From NCBI GenBank assembly GCA_964016985.1, contig OZ024828.1, forward strand, positions 28,092,581 through 28,156,580: 64,000 nucleotides of DNA, read 5' to 3'. Shown in pieces: positions 51,328 to 63,735 of the stretch. The number at the start of each line of letters is the position of its first letter. The stretch's first letter is position 1. Under the pieces are notes generated by a model. The model was not told the origin of the DNA and did not search any database. It was given only the letters and a program-made list of their open reading frames with translations. Both the position numbers and the translations under genes were made by a program. The DNA comes from Anodontia alba (Eukaryota; Mollusca; Bivalvia; Lucinida; Lucinidae).

Positions 51328-54300
51328 TATGTGAGTGTAAAATTAACAAAACCTTATTCTCTATTTTCTGCAGAACTGCCATATCTATCCTGAATATTTG
51401 GACACTTACTTGCTTATCATATTTATTCTAAAATTTGATTTTTATGAGTTATGTAATGAAAAATTAAAACCTGAAATGCTTAAAACAGCAGATGATATAC
51501 AAGCTTTTACTGATACATTGATCCATATAGCCGAAAAATGTATTCCTAAGTCCTCGACACGTTCAAGATGTTCAAGAAGAAATAGACCTTGGTTTAATAA
51601 TGATGTTAAAAATGTAATAAATAAAAGAAAATCTGCCTTAAGAAAATTCAGTAGGCAACCAACACAAGAAAATCTATTCCATGCCATACAAATGCGAGCG
51701 AAAGTTCACAAAACAATAAAATCAGCTAAAAGAACATCTTGGCAGCGATACGTCTCCAAACTTAACTCTAGAACTCCAGCAAAGAAAATATGGGACATGA
51801 TTCGAAAAATAACTGGCAAGAATAAAAATAATAAACATGTCCGTATAAAATCAAATGGAAATATATGTTCAATGGCTAAAGACATTTCCAATGCTATAGG
51901 AAAGAATTTTCAGAAAAACTCTTCTAGTACAAATTATTCCAAAACTTCCAGAACATAAAACAAGAACGAGAAAAAGAGCATTTTAATTTTATGTCATTAA
52001 ATCATTATACCCCTGACATACGAAGTATGTGGGGGTATATAGTTTTCGCTTTTTCGTTCGTCCGTTCATTAGTTTGTATGTGCCTTTGTTCATTCGTCTT
52101 TCCGTCACAGGGTTTAAAAAGTTTTTGCGTTAAAAGTTTATAACACCTCATATTTTGAAGACCCTTCGATGGATTTCATTCATATTTGGCATGATGGTAG
52201 ATATAGGTCTAAAGTTTTTATCAGTACCATCCCCACCCCGGGGATGACCTTGGGGTCAAGGTCACGGACTTAGAATTTTCATAAAAAAGTCAAAGTTTTT
52301 TTGTGTTTAAGTTTATATAGCTATATCATCAAGACCCTTGAGGAATTTCATTTATATTGGACATGTTGGTAGATATCGGCCTAGAGTCTTACTCAGCATA
52401 ATCCCCACCCCGGGTGTGACTGAGGTCAAGGTCACAAACTTAGAATTTTCATATAAAAGTAAAAATTTTTGCGTTTAAGTTTGTATAGCCATATCATCAA
52501 GACCTTTTGTTAAATTTCATTATCCCCTAACTGAAAGGTTGTGTGGATATAGCTATCAGCAAAGAATCTGTTCCTCTGTCCACATTATTTGTTCATACTT
52601 TATTTTTGTCTTAGGGTCAAAGTTTTTACGTTAAAGTTTATAAGACCTTATATTATGAAGACTCTTCGATAGATTTCATTCATATGTGGCCTGATGGTAG
52701 ATATAAGGCTTAAGTTTTTATCAGCACCAATCCTACTTAGGAGTTTAACCTTGGGGTCAAGGAAACGGACTTAGAATTTTCATAATAAAGTCAAAATTTT
52801 TGTGTTTATGTTTTTATAGCTATACCATCAAGACCCTTTGATGAATTTCATTTATATTTTACATGTTGGTAGATATAGGTCTAGAGTTTTACTCAGTATG
52901 ATCCCCATCCCGGGGTATGACCTTGAGGTCAAGGTCACAGACAGAAATTTCATATAAAAGTAAAAAGAATTGCATCTAAGTTTATTTAGCTATACCATCA
53001 AGACCTTTTGTTGAATTTTGTTATCCTCCTACTGATAGGTTTAGGGAATATGACTATCAGCATGGAATCCATCCATCCATCCATCCATCCTAGCTATCTG
53101 TCTGTCCATAAACGCATTATTGTGAACCCCATAACTCCTAAGTACCCTTTGAGCTGTTTTCATGAAACACTTGTAGAGGGCATTTGGTAGGGGTGTCGGG
53201 TACAAGAAAGGCAACTCTAACTGACTTGGTCCATGAGTTATATCCCCTTGTCTCGGACATTGTAAAAATTTTGTGCAAACCATAACTTTAAAACACATCA
53301 AGATATTTTCATGATACTTCACCAGTATGTAGAGGACATTGAGTAGGCATATCACATTCAAGAATGACACTCTAACCGACTTCATTCTGCAGTTTTTGCC
53401 CTTGGTTATTTAACTCTTGTGTGGGCAATAACTCTAAAAATTCTTTAAGATATTTTTGTGATACTTTACCGATTGTAGAGAACATTGAGTTTGCAGGTCA
53501 CGTTAAACTTTTCATTAAAATTTATATAGCTGTATTATGAAGACTCTTTTGTTGGTTTCATTAATATTAAGCATGATGGTATATATAGGTCTAAAGTTTT
53601 TCTCGGCACCATCCCCAAGCTGGGGTATGGCTTTTAAGTCAAGGTAACAGACTTTTCATACAGAAAACGGGGAAAAACGGGATGTATTATGTTACGGGGT
53701 ATGGTGTCCGTCTGTCCGTTAACTTTTTTGTTTCCAGCTAACTCCTCCTACAGTTTACATCCGATCAAGCTGAAACTTGGTATTTAGTTAGACCATGATG
53801 TGGCGCAGCGCATATTGTTTCGGGCTTACAGTCCACCAAATGTTTGCAGAGTTATGCCCCTTAGAAAATTTCTGTAAACTTTTCATTTCTGGTTTACTCC
53901 TCCTACATTTTACATCCAATTAAGCTGAAACTTCATATGTAGTTAGACCATGATGTGGAGCAGTGCATATTGTTTCGAGGTTACAGTCCACCAAATATTA
54001 GCAGAGTTATGCCCCTTTGAAAATTTCAGTTGACTTTACATTTCCAGCTAACTTTTCCTACAGTTTACATCTGATCAAGCTGAAACTTGATTTGTAGTTA
54101 GACCATGATGTGGAGCAGCGCATATTGTTTCAAGGTTACAGTCCACCAAATATATTAGCAGAGTTATACCCCTTTGAAGATTTCTATTAATTTTCGTTTC
54201 TGGCTAAATCCTCCTACAGTTCACATCTAATTAAGCTGAAACTTCATGTACAGTTAGATGATGATGTGATGCAGTGCATATTGTTGCGCGGTTACAGTCC

Positions 54301-54506
54301 ACCAAATATTAGCAGAAAATTTGAAAATTTGAGTAGACTTTTTGTTTCCGGCTAAATCCTCCTACAGTTTACATCCTATCAAGCTGAAATTTTATTTGTA
54401 GTTAGACCATGATGAGGAGTAGCGCATATTGTTTCACAGTCCACCAAATATTAGCAGAGTTAAACCCCGTTAAAAATTTCTATCAATTTCTATTAATTTC
54501 TATTAA

Positions 54507-54711
54507 CCCTTGTCCTGCTGAATAAATTTAGAGGCCACGCCCACTTCTAATTTTTAGCCAATCAGATTACTAGATCGGATTGTTGCTATAAATTCACATA
54601 CTTAATGGCAAACAGTGCAGATCCAGATCAGTTGGCTTCTTCAGAAGCCAACTGAACTGGATCTACACTGTTTGCAAATATAGGGTATATCCAGGTTCAG
54701 CAGGACAAGAG
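54507..54711. mobile_element. MITE-C, copy 9, nested in element I
   Basis: TTAA at 54503-54506 and 54712-54715. CCCTTGTCCTGCTGAA and TTCAGCAGGACAAGAG ends; hairpin intact. Confidence 0.88.
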
Positions 54712-54889
54712 TTAATTTTTTGTTTAGGCTAATTCCTTCTATTGTTTACATCCGATCAAGCTGAAACTTCATAAATAGTTACACGATGATGTGGAGCAGC
54801 CCATATTATTTCGAGGTTACAGTGCACCAAATATTTGCAGATTTCTGCCCCTTTGAAAGTTTTTGTAAACTTTTCGCAGCATATTGTTT

Positions 54890-55370
54890 AGAGGTAATAG
54901 TGTGCAAATTTTATTTTATAATAGGTATATTTTTTGCAAATAACTAAAGTTTTGGTCATATGGGCACGATATTGATTTGTTTTCTTCTTCTTTTATTAGA
55001 TTTGCAAGGAAAGGTTGCCATTATTAAATCTTTATGAATACATAATTCTTTTTGGATTTTTTTTTTAATACTCTTCTGATTTGGCTCCCTTGAAGAACAA
55101 AAATAAATTCAGTATTAAACAAGTTAAAAGGTTTACAAAAAAATTTCTTGCAGCATTTATTTTTTTTTTTTGGTTGTTTGTTTTTGTTTTGTTATTATTT
55201 TGTCCGATAGTGAAGTATAGGAAAAACAAATCAGCCAAAGGCTCATTTGAGCTTATAATATAGTCACGCTTCTGTGGTGTGTCCTCCGTCAGAAAGCACT
55301 TCTCCTTAGAAGCAGCAAACTTCTCCCTATTTTCCCAGGAGGGAGAAGTCACTTCTTCCTTAATTCCTGG
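54890..55370. other. Unassigned segment inside element I
   Basis: Does not match the modules on either side. It has a strong acceptor-like tract (TTTTCTTCTTCTTTTATTAG ending about 55000) followed by 26 open codons, then T runs. No donor is visible, so I do not call an exon. Confidence 0.35.
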
Positions 55371-55388
55371 GCCAGCTTGGTCGCTTAG

Positions 55389-55684
55389 CCGGCCTAGGTG
55401 GCTGGATGCGCCGTCCGACTGGAGACCAGGAGGTCACGGGTTCAACCCCGCCGAGGTTGGCAACATTCTTTCATGGAGATTGATCATGAAATATTTTCTA
55501 CGGCCATTCTCTCCCTTCCGCTGATTCAAGAAGGGCAGTTGTCAGTTTCTGGCGAAAGAATGTGCACAATACTGGTTAACCGCTTAGAGGACTAAGCCTG
55601 CCCAGTAAATGTGTGGTTAGGTAAACTGACCGCGCTCGACATGACCCCATTGGGTTGACTGGGCCGTAAAACCTCAACACAAAC
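55389..55684 (+). mobile_element. SINE-F with perfect 15-bp target duplication
   Basis: AGCTTGGTCGCTTAG at 55374-55388 and 55685-55699. Head CCGGCCTAGGTGGCTGGATG, box B ACGGGTTCAACCCCG, end ACCTCAACACAAACAA. The cleanest definition of this SINE in the window. Confidence 0.92.
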
Positions 55685-56260
55685 AAAGCTTGGTCGCTTA
55701 GGTTACAGTTCACCAAATATCAGCAGAGATATGCCCCAATGAAATTTTTTTTTTTTTTTTTTTTTTTGTAATTCCACTTACAGTTTATATCCAGAGCACT
55801 ACATTATACAGGAGCCAGTTTTTGTGCTACATCTTTTTACTTGCCACGGGCGTATAATGCCCGGCTTGGTGGAGCTCTTGTTTCTTATATTATAAAGAGT
55901 GATTGATTTCACTGGTCTACGGTGATAGTTATAGGGCTAAAGTTTTAATTAGCTCAATCCCTGCACCTGTTTCTGACCTTTGAGGTCAAGGGCTTCACAT
56001 TATGTGTGATTGAATTCTTTCAATGTTATAACATATTGCATAAACTCCAGAGTCAAAGCTACATACTTTGTGCTCTTTAAAAAGTGGCGGTAGCTCTGGT
56101 CGGGGGTATACTTTGTCTGGTGAAAAATATAATTTACCATTTACTTCTTCAGAATTATTAGATGCTCTTCATAAATCTCATGATACAGCTGCTGGTCCTG
56201 ATGATATACATTATCAAATTAAACATTTACCCAGCAAGACTTAAGAAACATTATTAAATC

Positions 56261-56435
56261 CAGTGGAACCTCGATAATTCAAAGTCCAAGGGACCAAACA
56301 GTTTTGTTTGAATTATTGAGACTTTGAATAATTGAGGGTTAAAATGCATACATATATTTCATTTGGGACTTCAAAATGATTTTGAATTATTGAGAATTTT
56401 GAATTATTGAAGTTTGAATTATCGAGGTTCTACTG
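56261..56435. mobile_element. pogo-like MITE in the LINE reverse-transcriptase region
   Basis: 175 bp with ends CAGTGGAACCTCGATAATTC and GAATTATCGAGGTTCTACTG, and internal AATTATTGAGACTTTGAATA repeats. The right flank is TA; the left is TC, probably a decayed TA. Confidence 0.8.
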
Positions 56436-58857
56436 TATTTAAAATGATATTTGGATCACTGGGAAATACCAAAAAGACTGGAGTAAAGCAATGATTATAC
56501 CTATACCAAAACCAAATAAAGATCATAATGAAGCTACTAACTACAGACCTATTGCTTTGATAAGTTGTTTATGTAAAACAATGAAGAGAATGATTAATGA
56601 TAGGCTGATTTGATTCTTGGAATCAAAACAGCTTATAACAAAATTCCAAGCTGGATTCAGGAAAAATAATTGTACATATGATCATCTGATTCGTTTGGAA
56701 TCATTTATTGGTGATGCCTTTGTTAAAAAAGAACAGGCTATAGCTGTATTTTTTGATCTTGAAAAAAACCTAATATGCTACTTGGTAATATGGCATCATG
56801 AAAGATTTACATAAATTAGGCCTTAAAGGCAGATTGCCTCTTTTTATTCAAAATTTTTTACCAGATCGAACATTTAATGTTCGAATAGGTAATACATTAT
56901 TGGACATATTTGAACAAGAACAAGGTGAACCACAGGGAAGCATTTAATCACCTACCTTGTTTGGTTTTAAAATTAATGACATTGTTAAATGTGTAAAAGA
57001 CATTGATTGTTCTCTTTTTGTCGATGATTTTGGAATATTTATTCGATTGAAAAATATGGAAACCATTTAATTCAAACTCCAACGATGTTTAAACAATATA
57101 GAAGCTTGGGCAACAGAAAATGGTTTCAAGTTTTCAAAAGCAAAAACAATGTGTTCATTTCTGTCAGATACGACAATTACATTTAGATCCTCATCTTACC
57201 ATATATGGTAGTCCCATTCCAGTCGTCATTGAAGGGAAATTCCTGGGTCTTTTGTTCGATAAAATTATTTTTTATCCCACACATCGAAGCTTTAAAAGCT
57301 AAATGTTTAAAAGCATTTGATATTCTTAAAGTTCTCTCCAGTTCCGACTGGGGAGGAGATCATACTGTTCTTTTAAATCTTTATAGATCTTTAATTCGAT
57401 CTAAATTGGATTATGGCTCCATAGTTTATGGATCTGCTAGAAAATCTTACTTGAAAACTTTGGATACTATTCATCATCAAGGTTTACGTTTAGCTCTAAG
57501 TGCTTTTTGTACTTCACCCGTCAAAAGTTTATATGCTGAATCAAATGAACCATCATTGGATATAAGAAGAGAGAAATTGTCTCTTCAATATGTTACTAAA
57601 TTAGCTGCCAATCCATGTAATTCAGCTTATGATTGTGTTTTTAATCCTAAAAATGAAAGATTTTACCATAATAAACCAACGGCTATTAAATCTCTTGGTC
57701 TGAGAATACAACAGTTACTTGGAAGAGGCCAATATTAATATTAAAAATGTTCAGCCCTTTTCCATTCCCTCAAAAGAGCCATGGACATTAAACCCTCCAA
57801 AGATTAATTAAGATCTACAAAAAAAATCAGAAGTTGAGTCACATATTTTTAAGAATGAATTTTTAGAAATCAAATCGAAATATAGACATCGCCTCTCAAT
57901 TTATGCTGATGGTTCGAAACAAGATGAGAAAGTTGCTTGTTCTGTTATTAATCCAAATTTTACTGACAGTATCGGATTACCTGATAATAGTGTCATTTTT
58001 ACTGCTGAAGCCAAAGCAATTGATATTGCACTTTATCATATCAGAGATCACTCTGAAAAACAATTCATCATTTATTCAGATTCTCATTCTGTATTAAAAT
58101 CTATTAAAGATATACACCATAGGAACCCATTAATTAAGCAAATTCTTAAAAAATATTATTACCTTTCAGTTTCAAAAGAAATTATATTTTGTTGGCTTCC
58201 CAGCCACATCAGTATTTGTGGAAATGAATTAGCTGATTTAGAAGCTAAATCTGCATTATCCTTAGTGTTAACAAATTTTAAAATTCCTAACTCCTATTTT
58301 AAATCCAACATCCGTCAATACATTACCAACAAATGTCAATCTGTTTGGGAAAAACAACCTCAAAATAAACTGAACGAAATAAAACCAAATTTTAACAGCA
58401 AATGTGCATTCTCTAATTACTGCAGAAGAGAACAAACGAAAATCACCAGATGTAGAATTGGACACACTAGAATTACTCATTCTTATATATTAAAAAAATG
58501 AACAACGTCCATTCTGCATTTCATGTAAAGAACCTTTTACAGTTAAACATTTTCTCATTACATGTACAGAATTCAATCATATTCGCAAAAAACATTTTAA
58601 CATAAAAAATGTAAATGATCTTTTTAATGATATATCAGTCGACAAAATAATCGACTTTCTCAAAGCAATTGGACTTTTTAATAAATTATAATCATTAATA
58701 CTCTTATCTTCTTAAAATGAACATATCAATCTAATATATTTTTAATTTCAAATTAAATAAATAAATCATATAATATCAAAATTATTAGACTCTATATGCC
58801 CTTTTAGGGTTGAGTGTCTCTAAATAAAATATCCATCCATTATGTTGTTGTACTTTT

Positions 58858-59835
58858 ATTATACCCCCAGCATACGAAGTATGTCGAAGGTCTGTATAGT
58901 TTTCGTCTGTTCTGTCCGTCTGTTTGTCCGTCAGTGCTTCATAATTTCGTGTCCGCTCCATAACTCTGAAACCATTTTTAGATATTTTCACGAAACTTCA
59001 CACCAATGTAAATCACCATGAGATGATGTGCAGAACACATGAACATTAACTCTGGTTTGCCTACTTACGGAGGTCTTACCCTTTGAACATTGAATACAGC
59101 CATTTCAATCATATACTCATGTCCGCTCCTTAACTCTGATACCTTTTGTGATATTTTTAGGAAACTTCACACAAATATAAAGCGTTATGAGACGACATGC
59201 AGGACACATGAACCTTGACTCTGAATTGCCTTCTTTAGGAGTTATTGCCTTTTGAACATTGAACATAGTCATTTCTACCATATACTCCTGTCGGCTCTGT
59301 AAGTTGAAAACTGTTTAAGATATTTTCATGAAATCTCTCACAAATGTAAAGCACCATAAAATGACATGCAGAACATAAGATGCATAACTCTGGTCAACCT
59401 ACTTTTGGAGTTACAGCCCTTTGAACATTATATTGAAAATAGCATTTTTAACATGTATTTGTGTCCGCTTAATAACTCTGATACCGTTCGTGATATTTTT
59501 AAGAAACTTCAACAAATATAAAGCATCATGAGACAAAATGCAGAACACATGAACCATAACTCTGATTTTTACCTACTTTTGGAGTTATTGCCCTTTGAAC
59601 ATTGCACCATTTCCACCATGTACTGTAAGTTGAAAACGGAGACATTTTCATGAAATCTCTCACGAATGTAAAGCACCTTGAGACGACGTGCAGAACATAG
59701 AACCATAACTCTGGTTAACCTACCTTTGGAGTTAACAGCAGTTTGAACATTGTAAATATAGAAAATAGCCATTTTTGACAGAGTTATGGCACTTGCTTGA
59801 TGCAAGTGCAGTGGCGGGGCATGTTGCAGCGCTTT
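58858..59835 (+). mobile_element. Module element V, directly after the LINE tail
   Basis: Foldback head TATACCCCCAGCATACGAAG, TCTGTCCGTCTGTTTGTCCG tract, then ~180-bp modules with GTCCGCTCCATAACTCTGA, GATATTTTCACGAAACTTCA, AGACGACATGCAGAACACAT and GGAGTTATTGCCCTTTGAAC. The 3' foldback is GGCACTTGCTTGATGCAAGT. Non-coding. Confidence 0.75.
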
Positions 59836-60047
59836 TATTTTAAGTGTCTTAAATGGCTCCCAGTTGCCATGTGACTATCATGTGACTGGAAGTCATTTGA
59901 TCATTTTTTTCTCCGGTAAAATGGCCATATATCAGCAAAATATGTGTGAAAATGCCATTGTAATGAGATAGTCAAGGGAGTAACAGCTTCTCAAGTAGGG
60001 GTACACCCTCCATCAGGCCTGCTATCTGATTTATGCCACAGTCCAAG

Positions 60048-60236
60048 GGTTAACTCTTAATTGGATAAAACTTCAGCAGCAGACATATTGAAATATTTTT
60101 CTTATTTTTTACAGAGGCAGACAATGCACTTGAAATGTCAAGCCCTATTTCTCTGAAAAGTTAAAAACAAAAAACAAAAAAAAAAACAAAAAACAACTGA
60201 CTGCTGTGCTTGTGATTAGTACTATAAGGGTTAAGA
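60048..60236. mobile_element. MITE-E copy
   Basis: AGGGTTAACTCTTAATTGG, CAGCAGCAGACATATTG, CACTTGAAATGTCAAGCCC and a right end TAGTACTATAAGGGTTAAGA. A-rich centre. Confidence 0.65.
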
Positions 60237-60625
60237 TGGATGAATCAGCCAATCAGACGTCAAAGACTGAACAGACCTCAAAGACTGGTCATTTGACCTG
60301 GACGTCTGTAGATAATTTACAAAGGTCATACGTTTTTCTTATGCCATCACTCATACAGCAGATCCATACCATTTAGATCAATTAACAGGCTTCAAAAAGT
60401 TTATTGATTTGTGAAACTGATGGATTTATTTGTGTAGACAGTTTGCAATTTAGTACAGGAATTAATCTGAAAACTATAAAATTCACTGGGGTATACAGAG
60501 CCTAATAGACCAGAAAATTGTAATGTGATAGATTTAAGATAGATAAAAGATAGTATAATTACAGTACCCAAAATATTAAAAAATATTCAAAATATTCAGA
60601 CATCACTATATCCCTTACTGTTACC
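60237..60625. other. No feature recognised
   Basis: AT-rich, with two CAAAGACTGRWCA-type short repeats near 60260-60290. No coding or RNA signal. Confidence 0.45.
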
Positions 60626-60629
60626 TTAA

Positions 60630-60823
60630 CCCTGGTGCTGCTGAACCCAGATATGCCCTGCATTTGAAAACAGTGCAGATCCAGATCAGTTGGCTTCTTC
60701 AGAAGACAGCTGATCTGGATCTGCACTGTTAGTCATTAAGGTGAATTTGTATGAACAAACTAGATTAAGTAATCTGATTGGCTGAAAATTAGAAATGGGC
60801 GTGGCATCTAAATTTATATAGGA
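60630..60823. mobile_element. MITE-C, copy 10, right end lost
   Basis: TTAA at 60626-60629, CCCTGGTGCTGCTGAACCCA start, GGCTTCTTCAGAAGACAGCT hairpin. It stops near GGCGTGGCATCTAAATTTAT, where element W modules begin. Confidence 0.75.
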
Positions 60824-60824
60824 A

Positions 60825-62395
60825 TATGTATTAGGTCAGGACTACATGTCAGGCACAAGAATGATTGTATCCCCTTTCTTAGTTACCAAGTTATGCTCCT
60901 TTGATTATTTTTTTCCAAACATTCTTGTACATGCCATAACTCAGTAACTGTTAGGGATATCTTCGTGCAACTTTATAGGACTATACATTAGGTCATGGTG
61001 TGTCACACACAAGAATGATTGTTCCCTCTTTTTTATTTTCCAAGTTATGCCCCTTTGATTAATTTTTCCAAACATTCTTGTACGCTCCTAATTCAGTAAC
61101 AGTTCAGAATATCTTCATGCAATTTTATAGGAATATGTATTAGGTCAGGACAATGTGTCATGCACAAAAATGATTTTTCCCACTTTCTTAGTTTCCAAGT
61201 TATGCCCCTTCAATTTTTTTCCCCAGAATTCTTTTATGCAAAGTCAGTAACCATTAGGGATATCTTTGTGCAACTTTATAAGAATATGTATTAGGTCAAG
61301 ATGATCTGTAGCGCACAAGAATGATTGTCCCCCCTTTCTTAATTTCCAAGTTATGCCCCTTTGATTATTTTTTCCAAACATTCTTGTATGTGACATAACT
61401 CAAAAACTGTTGGGGATATCTTCATGTGATTTTATAGGAAAATGTATTAGGTCAGGACGATGTGTCAAGTACAAGAAAGATTGCTCCCCCTTTCTATTTA
61501 CCAGTGATTAGAGCTATTATTCCATAACTACCCATATGCAAATAAATTGTTTAGGCTATTCTCATTCAATCCATAATACCATAACCCTTTGAAATATTTT
61601 AATGAAACTTTGTAGGATTGTATATAATAATGGGGCAATACATAATGAGCAAGAACCACAACTCTGGCTTACTTATGTCCTGAATTATTTGCTCTATAAC
61701 TACATTTTCTTTTTCTTCTAGGGGTGGTCGGGTGGTGCGAAGGTGTTGTGTATCTTACTTCACCAGGGCGTCCAACTGATATTGGCTTACAGTTGGGCAA
61801 GGCCTGCTATCCTTGTAGTAGGTAAGGGCAGAGGGAGAATGTTTTTATTTCTTCTATTTCTTCACTTTCATTCCTGTTCCTCTGCCCTGTTTCTCTCATT
61901 CATCTCTTCTACTATCTCTTCTATTTCTTTTCTCCCTTTCTCTGGGAGATGACACAAAATGACCCACAAGGGTTGACATGTCATTAAACCCCAACAAAAT
62001 CAAAATCTTTTCCTTCTTTAATTCTTCAACCATTTTAATTATTTTGATCAAACTTAATGGTGGTGTGTATATTGCCAAGGGAATACATTAGAGCCAAGAA
62101 TGGTAACCCTAGTGTACTTAGTTTAAAAATCATTTCCATTGTTTGACTTCTGCATTTCTCAACATCTGTGCCACTTCATCCTGGAAGCTTTTTTTTATTT
62201 ATACTAACAGTATTTAACATGTTAATTGTTTTAATATAGGTGCAATTATTAATTACAGAGTTGCAATTCCTGTTTGTCTGCATGTCCATCTTTTATCATA
62301 CACATAGTGTACATTGGTTACAATTCCGTTAAAAGTGTTTGCCCCACTGTCTTCGCAAAGGGGCGTATAATGTGCCTCTTGCAAAGCTCTTGTTA
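60825..62395 (+). mobile_element. Module element W (5' truncated) with nested SINE-V
   Basis: About five ~155-bp modules: GCCATAACTCAGTAACTGTT, GGATATCTTCGTGCAACTTT, AATATGTATTAGGTCAGGAC and CCAAGTTATGCCCCTTTGAT. The 3' end is AAAGGGGCGTATAATGTGCC then AAGCTCTTGTT. SINE-V interrupts it at 61721. Confidence 0.7.
61721..61996 (+). mobile_element. SINE-V in element W
   Basis: GGGGTGGTCGGGTGGTGCGA to CATTAAACCCCAACAAAATC. A partial target duplication (TTTTTCTTCTA against TTTTCCTTCTTTA) is possible but degraded. Confidence 0.85.
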
Positions 62396-62850
62396 GTGAT
62401 AATCATTATCATTATTATTTTTGTTGTTGAAGGTATTTTTCTATTATTATTATTGCTGATACTATTGTAATGTTTAATTTGATGTTTGTATACAATAAAT
62501 TATTTTATATCCATTTCCAGATTCCATGCCAAAATAGTTGACAAAAGCAGAAATTGAGAAAAGTAACAGAATTATAGGAAAGTCCCATGTCTAATCCTGG
62601 TCTACATTGTTTGCCATTCATAGGAATTTCAGACATGTCAGGAAGTACTAAAATAGATATGTTGAAATTATAGGACAAGTATGGTGAGTTAAGGTGAGTT
62701 CAGATAGATGTTGTGCAATAACCCATTTTATTTGGATATTTATTACTCTTGTCTCTTTGTAGCATGGTTAGTTTTTACTAATGTGATGTTTAGTATATAG
62801 TAACTTTACTGCTTTTTTTGTTGATAATCATTACCATCATTATTTTTGTT
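62396..62850. other. No gene; short ATT-rich tracts and a MITE-Q fragment
   Basis: ATTATTATTATT tracts near 62410-62460. Positions 62590-62690 match the right part of MITE-Q (GTCTACATTGTTTGCCATTC). Confidence 0.5.
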
Positions 62851-62851
62851 G

Positions 62852-63735
62852 GCTCATCTGTCACATAGTGACAAGGTGAGCTTTTGTGATCACTTTTTGT
62901 CTGTTGTGCATTGTGCGTCCTTCTGTCGGTGCATTCATCTGTAAACAATTTCTTCAAATGATATCTCCTCCTAAACCACTGATTGGATTTTGACCAAACT
63001 TCACAGGAGTGATCATTGGTTGGTCCTCTTTCAAAGTTGTTCAAATGGTTCTGGTCCATTGCACATCTAGGTCACAGGAGCTAAAAATATAATTTTTAAC
63101 TGAAAACTTAAAAAATTTTCTTGTCTGAAACTGGAAGGCCCAAGTCTTTTATATTTGGTATGTAGCTTTATCTAGTGGACCTCTACCAAAGTTGTTCAAA
63201 TTTTAGCCCTGGGGTCAAAAATGGCTCTGGGCTTGGGGTCACTTGTTTTATATAGACCCATATAATTATAGGGAAAAACTTAAAAAATCTTCTTGTCTAA
63301 AAGCAGGATGCACAGACTTTTGATATTTAATACATAGCTTCATCTAGTGGACCTCTACCAAGATTGTTCAAGTTATTGTCCTGGGGCCAAAAATGGCCTT
63401 GCCCCAGGGCCGACATGTTTTACATAGACATATAGAGGAAGTCTTCGAAATCTTATCTGAAACAAGAAGGCTCAGGCTTTGATGTTTGGTACAAAGCCTC
63501 TACCAAGATTGTTCAAATTATAGCCCTGGGGCCAAAAAATGGCCCTGCCCTGGGGCAGACATGTTTTACATAAACTTATATAGGAAAAACTTAAAAATCT
63601 TCTTGTTTATAAGTGCATGGCCTAGGCCTTTGATATTTGGTATGCAGCATTGCCTAGAGGTCCTCTGACAAGTGTTCAGATTATGCCCCTGTTGTGAAAA
63701 GAGGCCCTGGCTAGAGGGAGGATGGGGTCACTTGT
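62852..63735 (+). mobile_element. Module element related to L
   Basis: Head GGCTCATCTGTCACATAGTG with ACAAGGTGAGCTTTTGTGAT foldback. Modules carry CTTCACAGGAGTGATCATTG, CCTCTACCAAGATTGTTCAA, GCCCTGGGGCCAAAAATGG and CATGTTTTACATAGAC. The right end is unclear. The minus-strand 89-codon frame here is module read-through. Confidence 0.65.

Larger units (their letters stand above)
53670..55880 (+). mobile_element. Module element I nested in element H
   Basis: Starts near GGGATGTATTATGTTACGGG. 155-bp modules have ATCAAGCTGAAACT anchors at 53764, 53919, 54074, 54230 and 54378, plus GACCATGATGTGGAGCAG and GCATATTGTTTCGAGGTTAC. The 3' end is GGGCGTATAATGCCCGG, GGTGGAGCTCTTG. Element H modules resume immediately after (TATAAAGAGTGATTGATTTC). 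It holds a MITE-C, a SINE-F and an unexplained stretch at about 54890-55370. Confidence 0.75.
52006..56121 (+). mobile_element. Module element H inserted in the LINE, itself nested
   Basis: Starts TATACCCCTGACATACGAAG with GTATGTGGGGGTATATAG foldback and ends CTTTGTCTGGT. The LINE frame is exactly restored across it (SLNH | EKYNLP). Modules contain CATCAAGACCCTT, GGTAGATATAGGTCTA and GAGGTCAAGGTCAC. It is interrupted by a CATAACTCCTAAGTACCCTT segment (about 53015-53505) and a full element at about 53670-55880. Confidence 0.8.
51425..58845 (+). pseudogene. I-like (Nimb-type) LINE relic, split by insertions
   Basis: Three LINE pieces remain: 51425-52005 (linker before reverse transcriptase), 56122-56260 and 56436-58845. 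The first includes NRPWFNNDVKNVINKRKSAL and SAKRTSWQRYVSKLNSRTPA. The reverse-transcriptase region has TNYRPIALIS (about 56538) and the catalytic box as FVDDF (about 57017-57031, Val replacing the usual Ala). A 3' domain follows, and then an RNase H domain: YADGSK at 57902, YSDSHS near 58074 and a C-terminal WLPSH...GNELAD motif near 58190-58240. A CISCKEPF...C zinc-finger-like tail and ATCCATCC repeat tail follow. The endonuclease domain is missing (5' truncation). Stops at 56241, 56611 and 56945 and several frameshifts make it dead. RNase H after reverse transcriptase points to the I/Nimb group. Confidence 0.85.

Noticed and set aside
51367..51960. Acceptor-like TTTTCTGCAG at 51371 in phase with exon b, leading into the LINE frame (exonised LINE)
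   Set aside because: The first bases after the acceptor are a MITE-Q-type end and the duplicate at 43780 has a stop there. The open frame downstream is LINE linker, so the phase match is probably chance.
55065..55352. 95-codon minus-strand frame
   Set aside because: Composed of A/T runs inside element I, with no domain and no start context of note.
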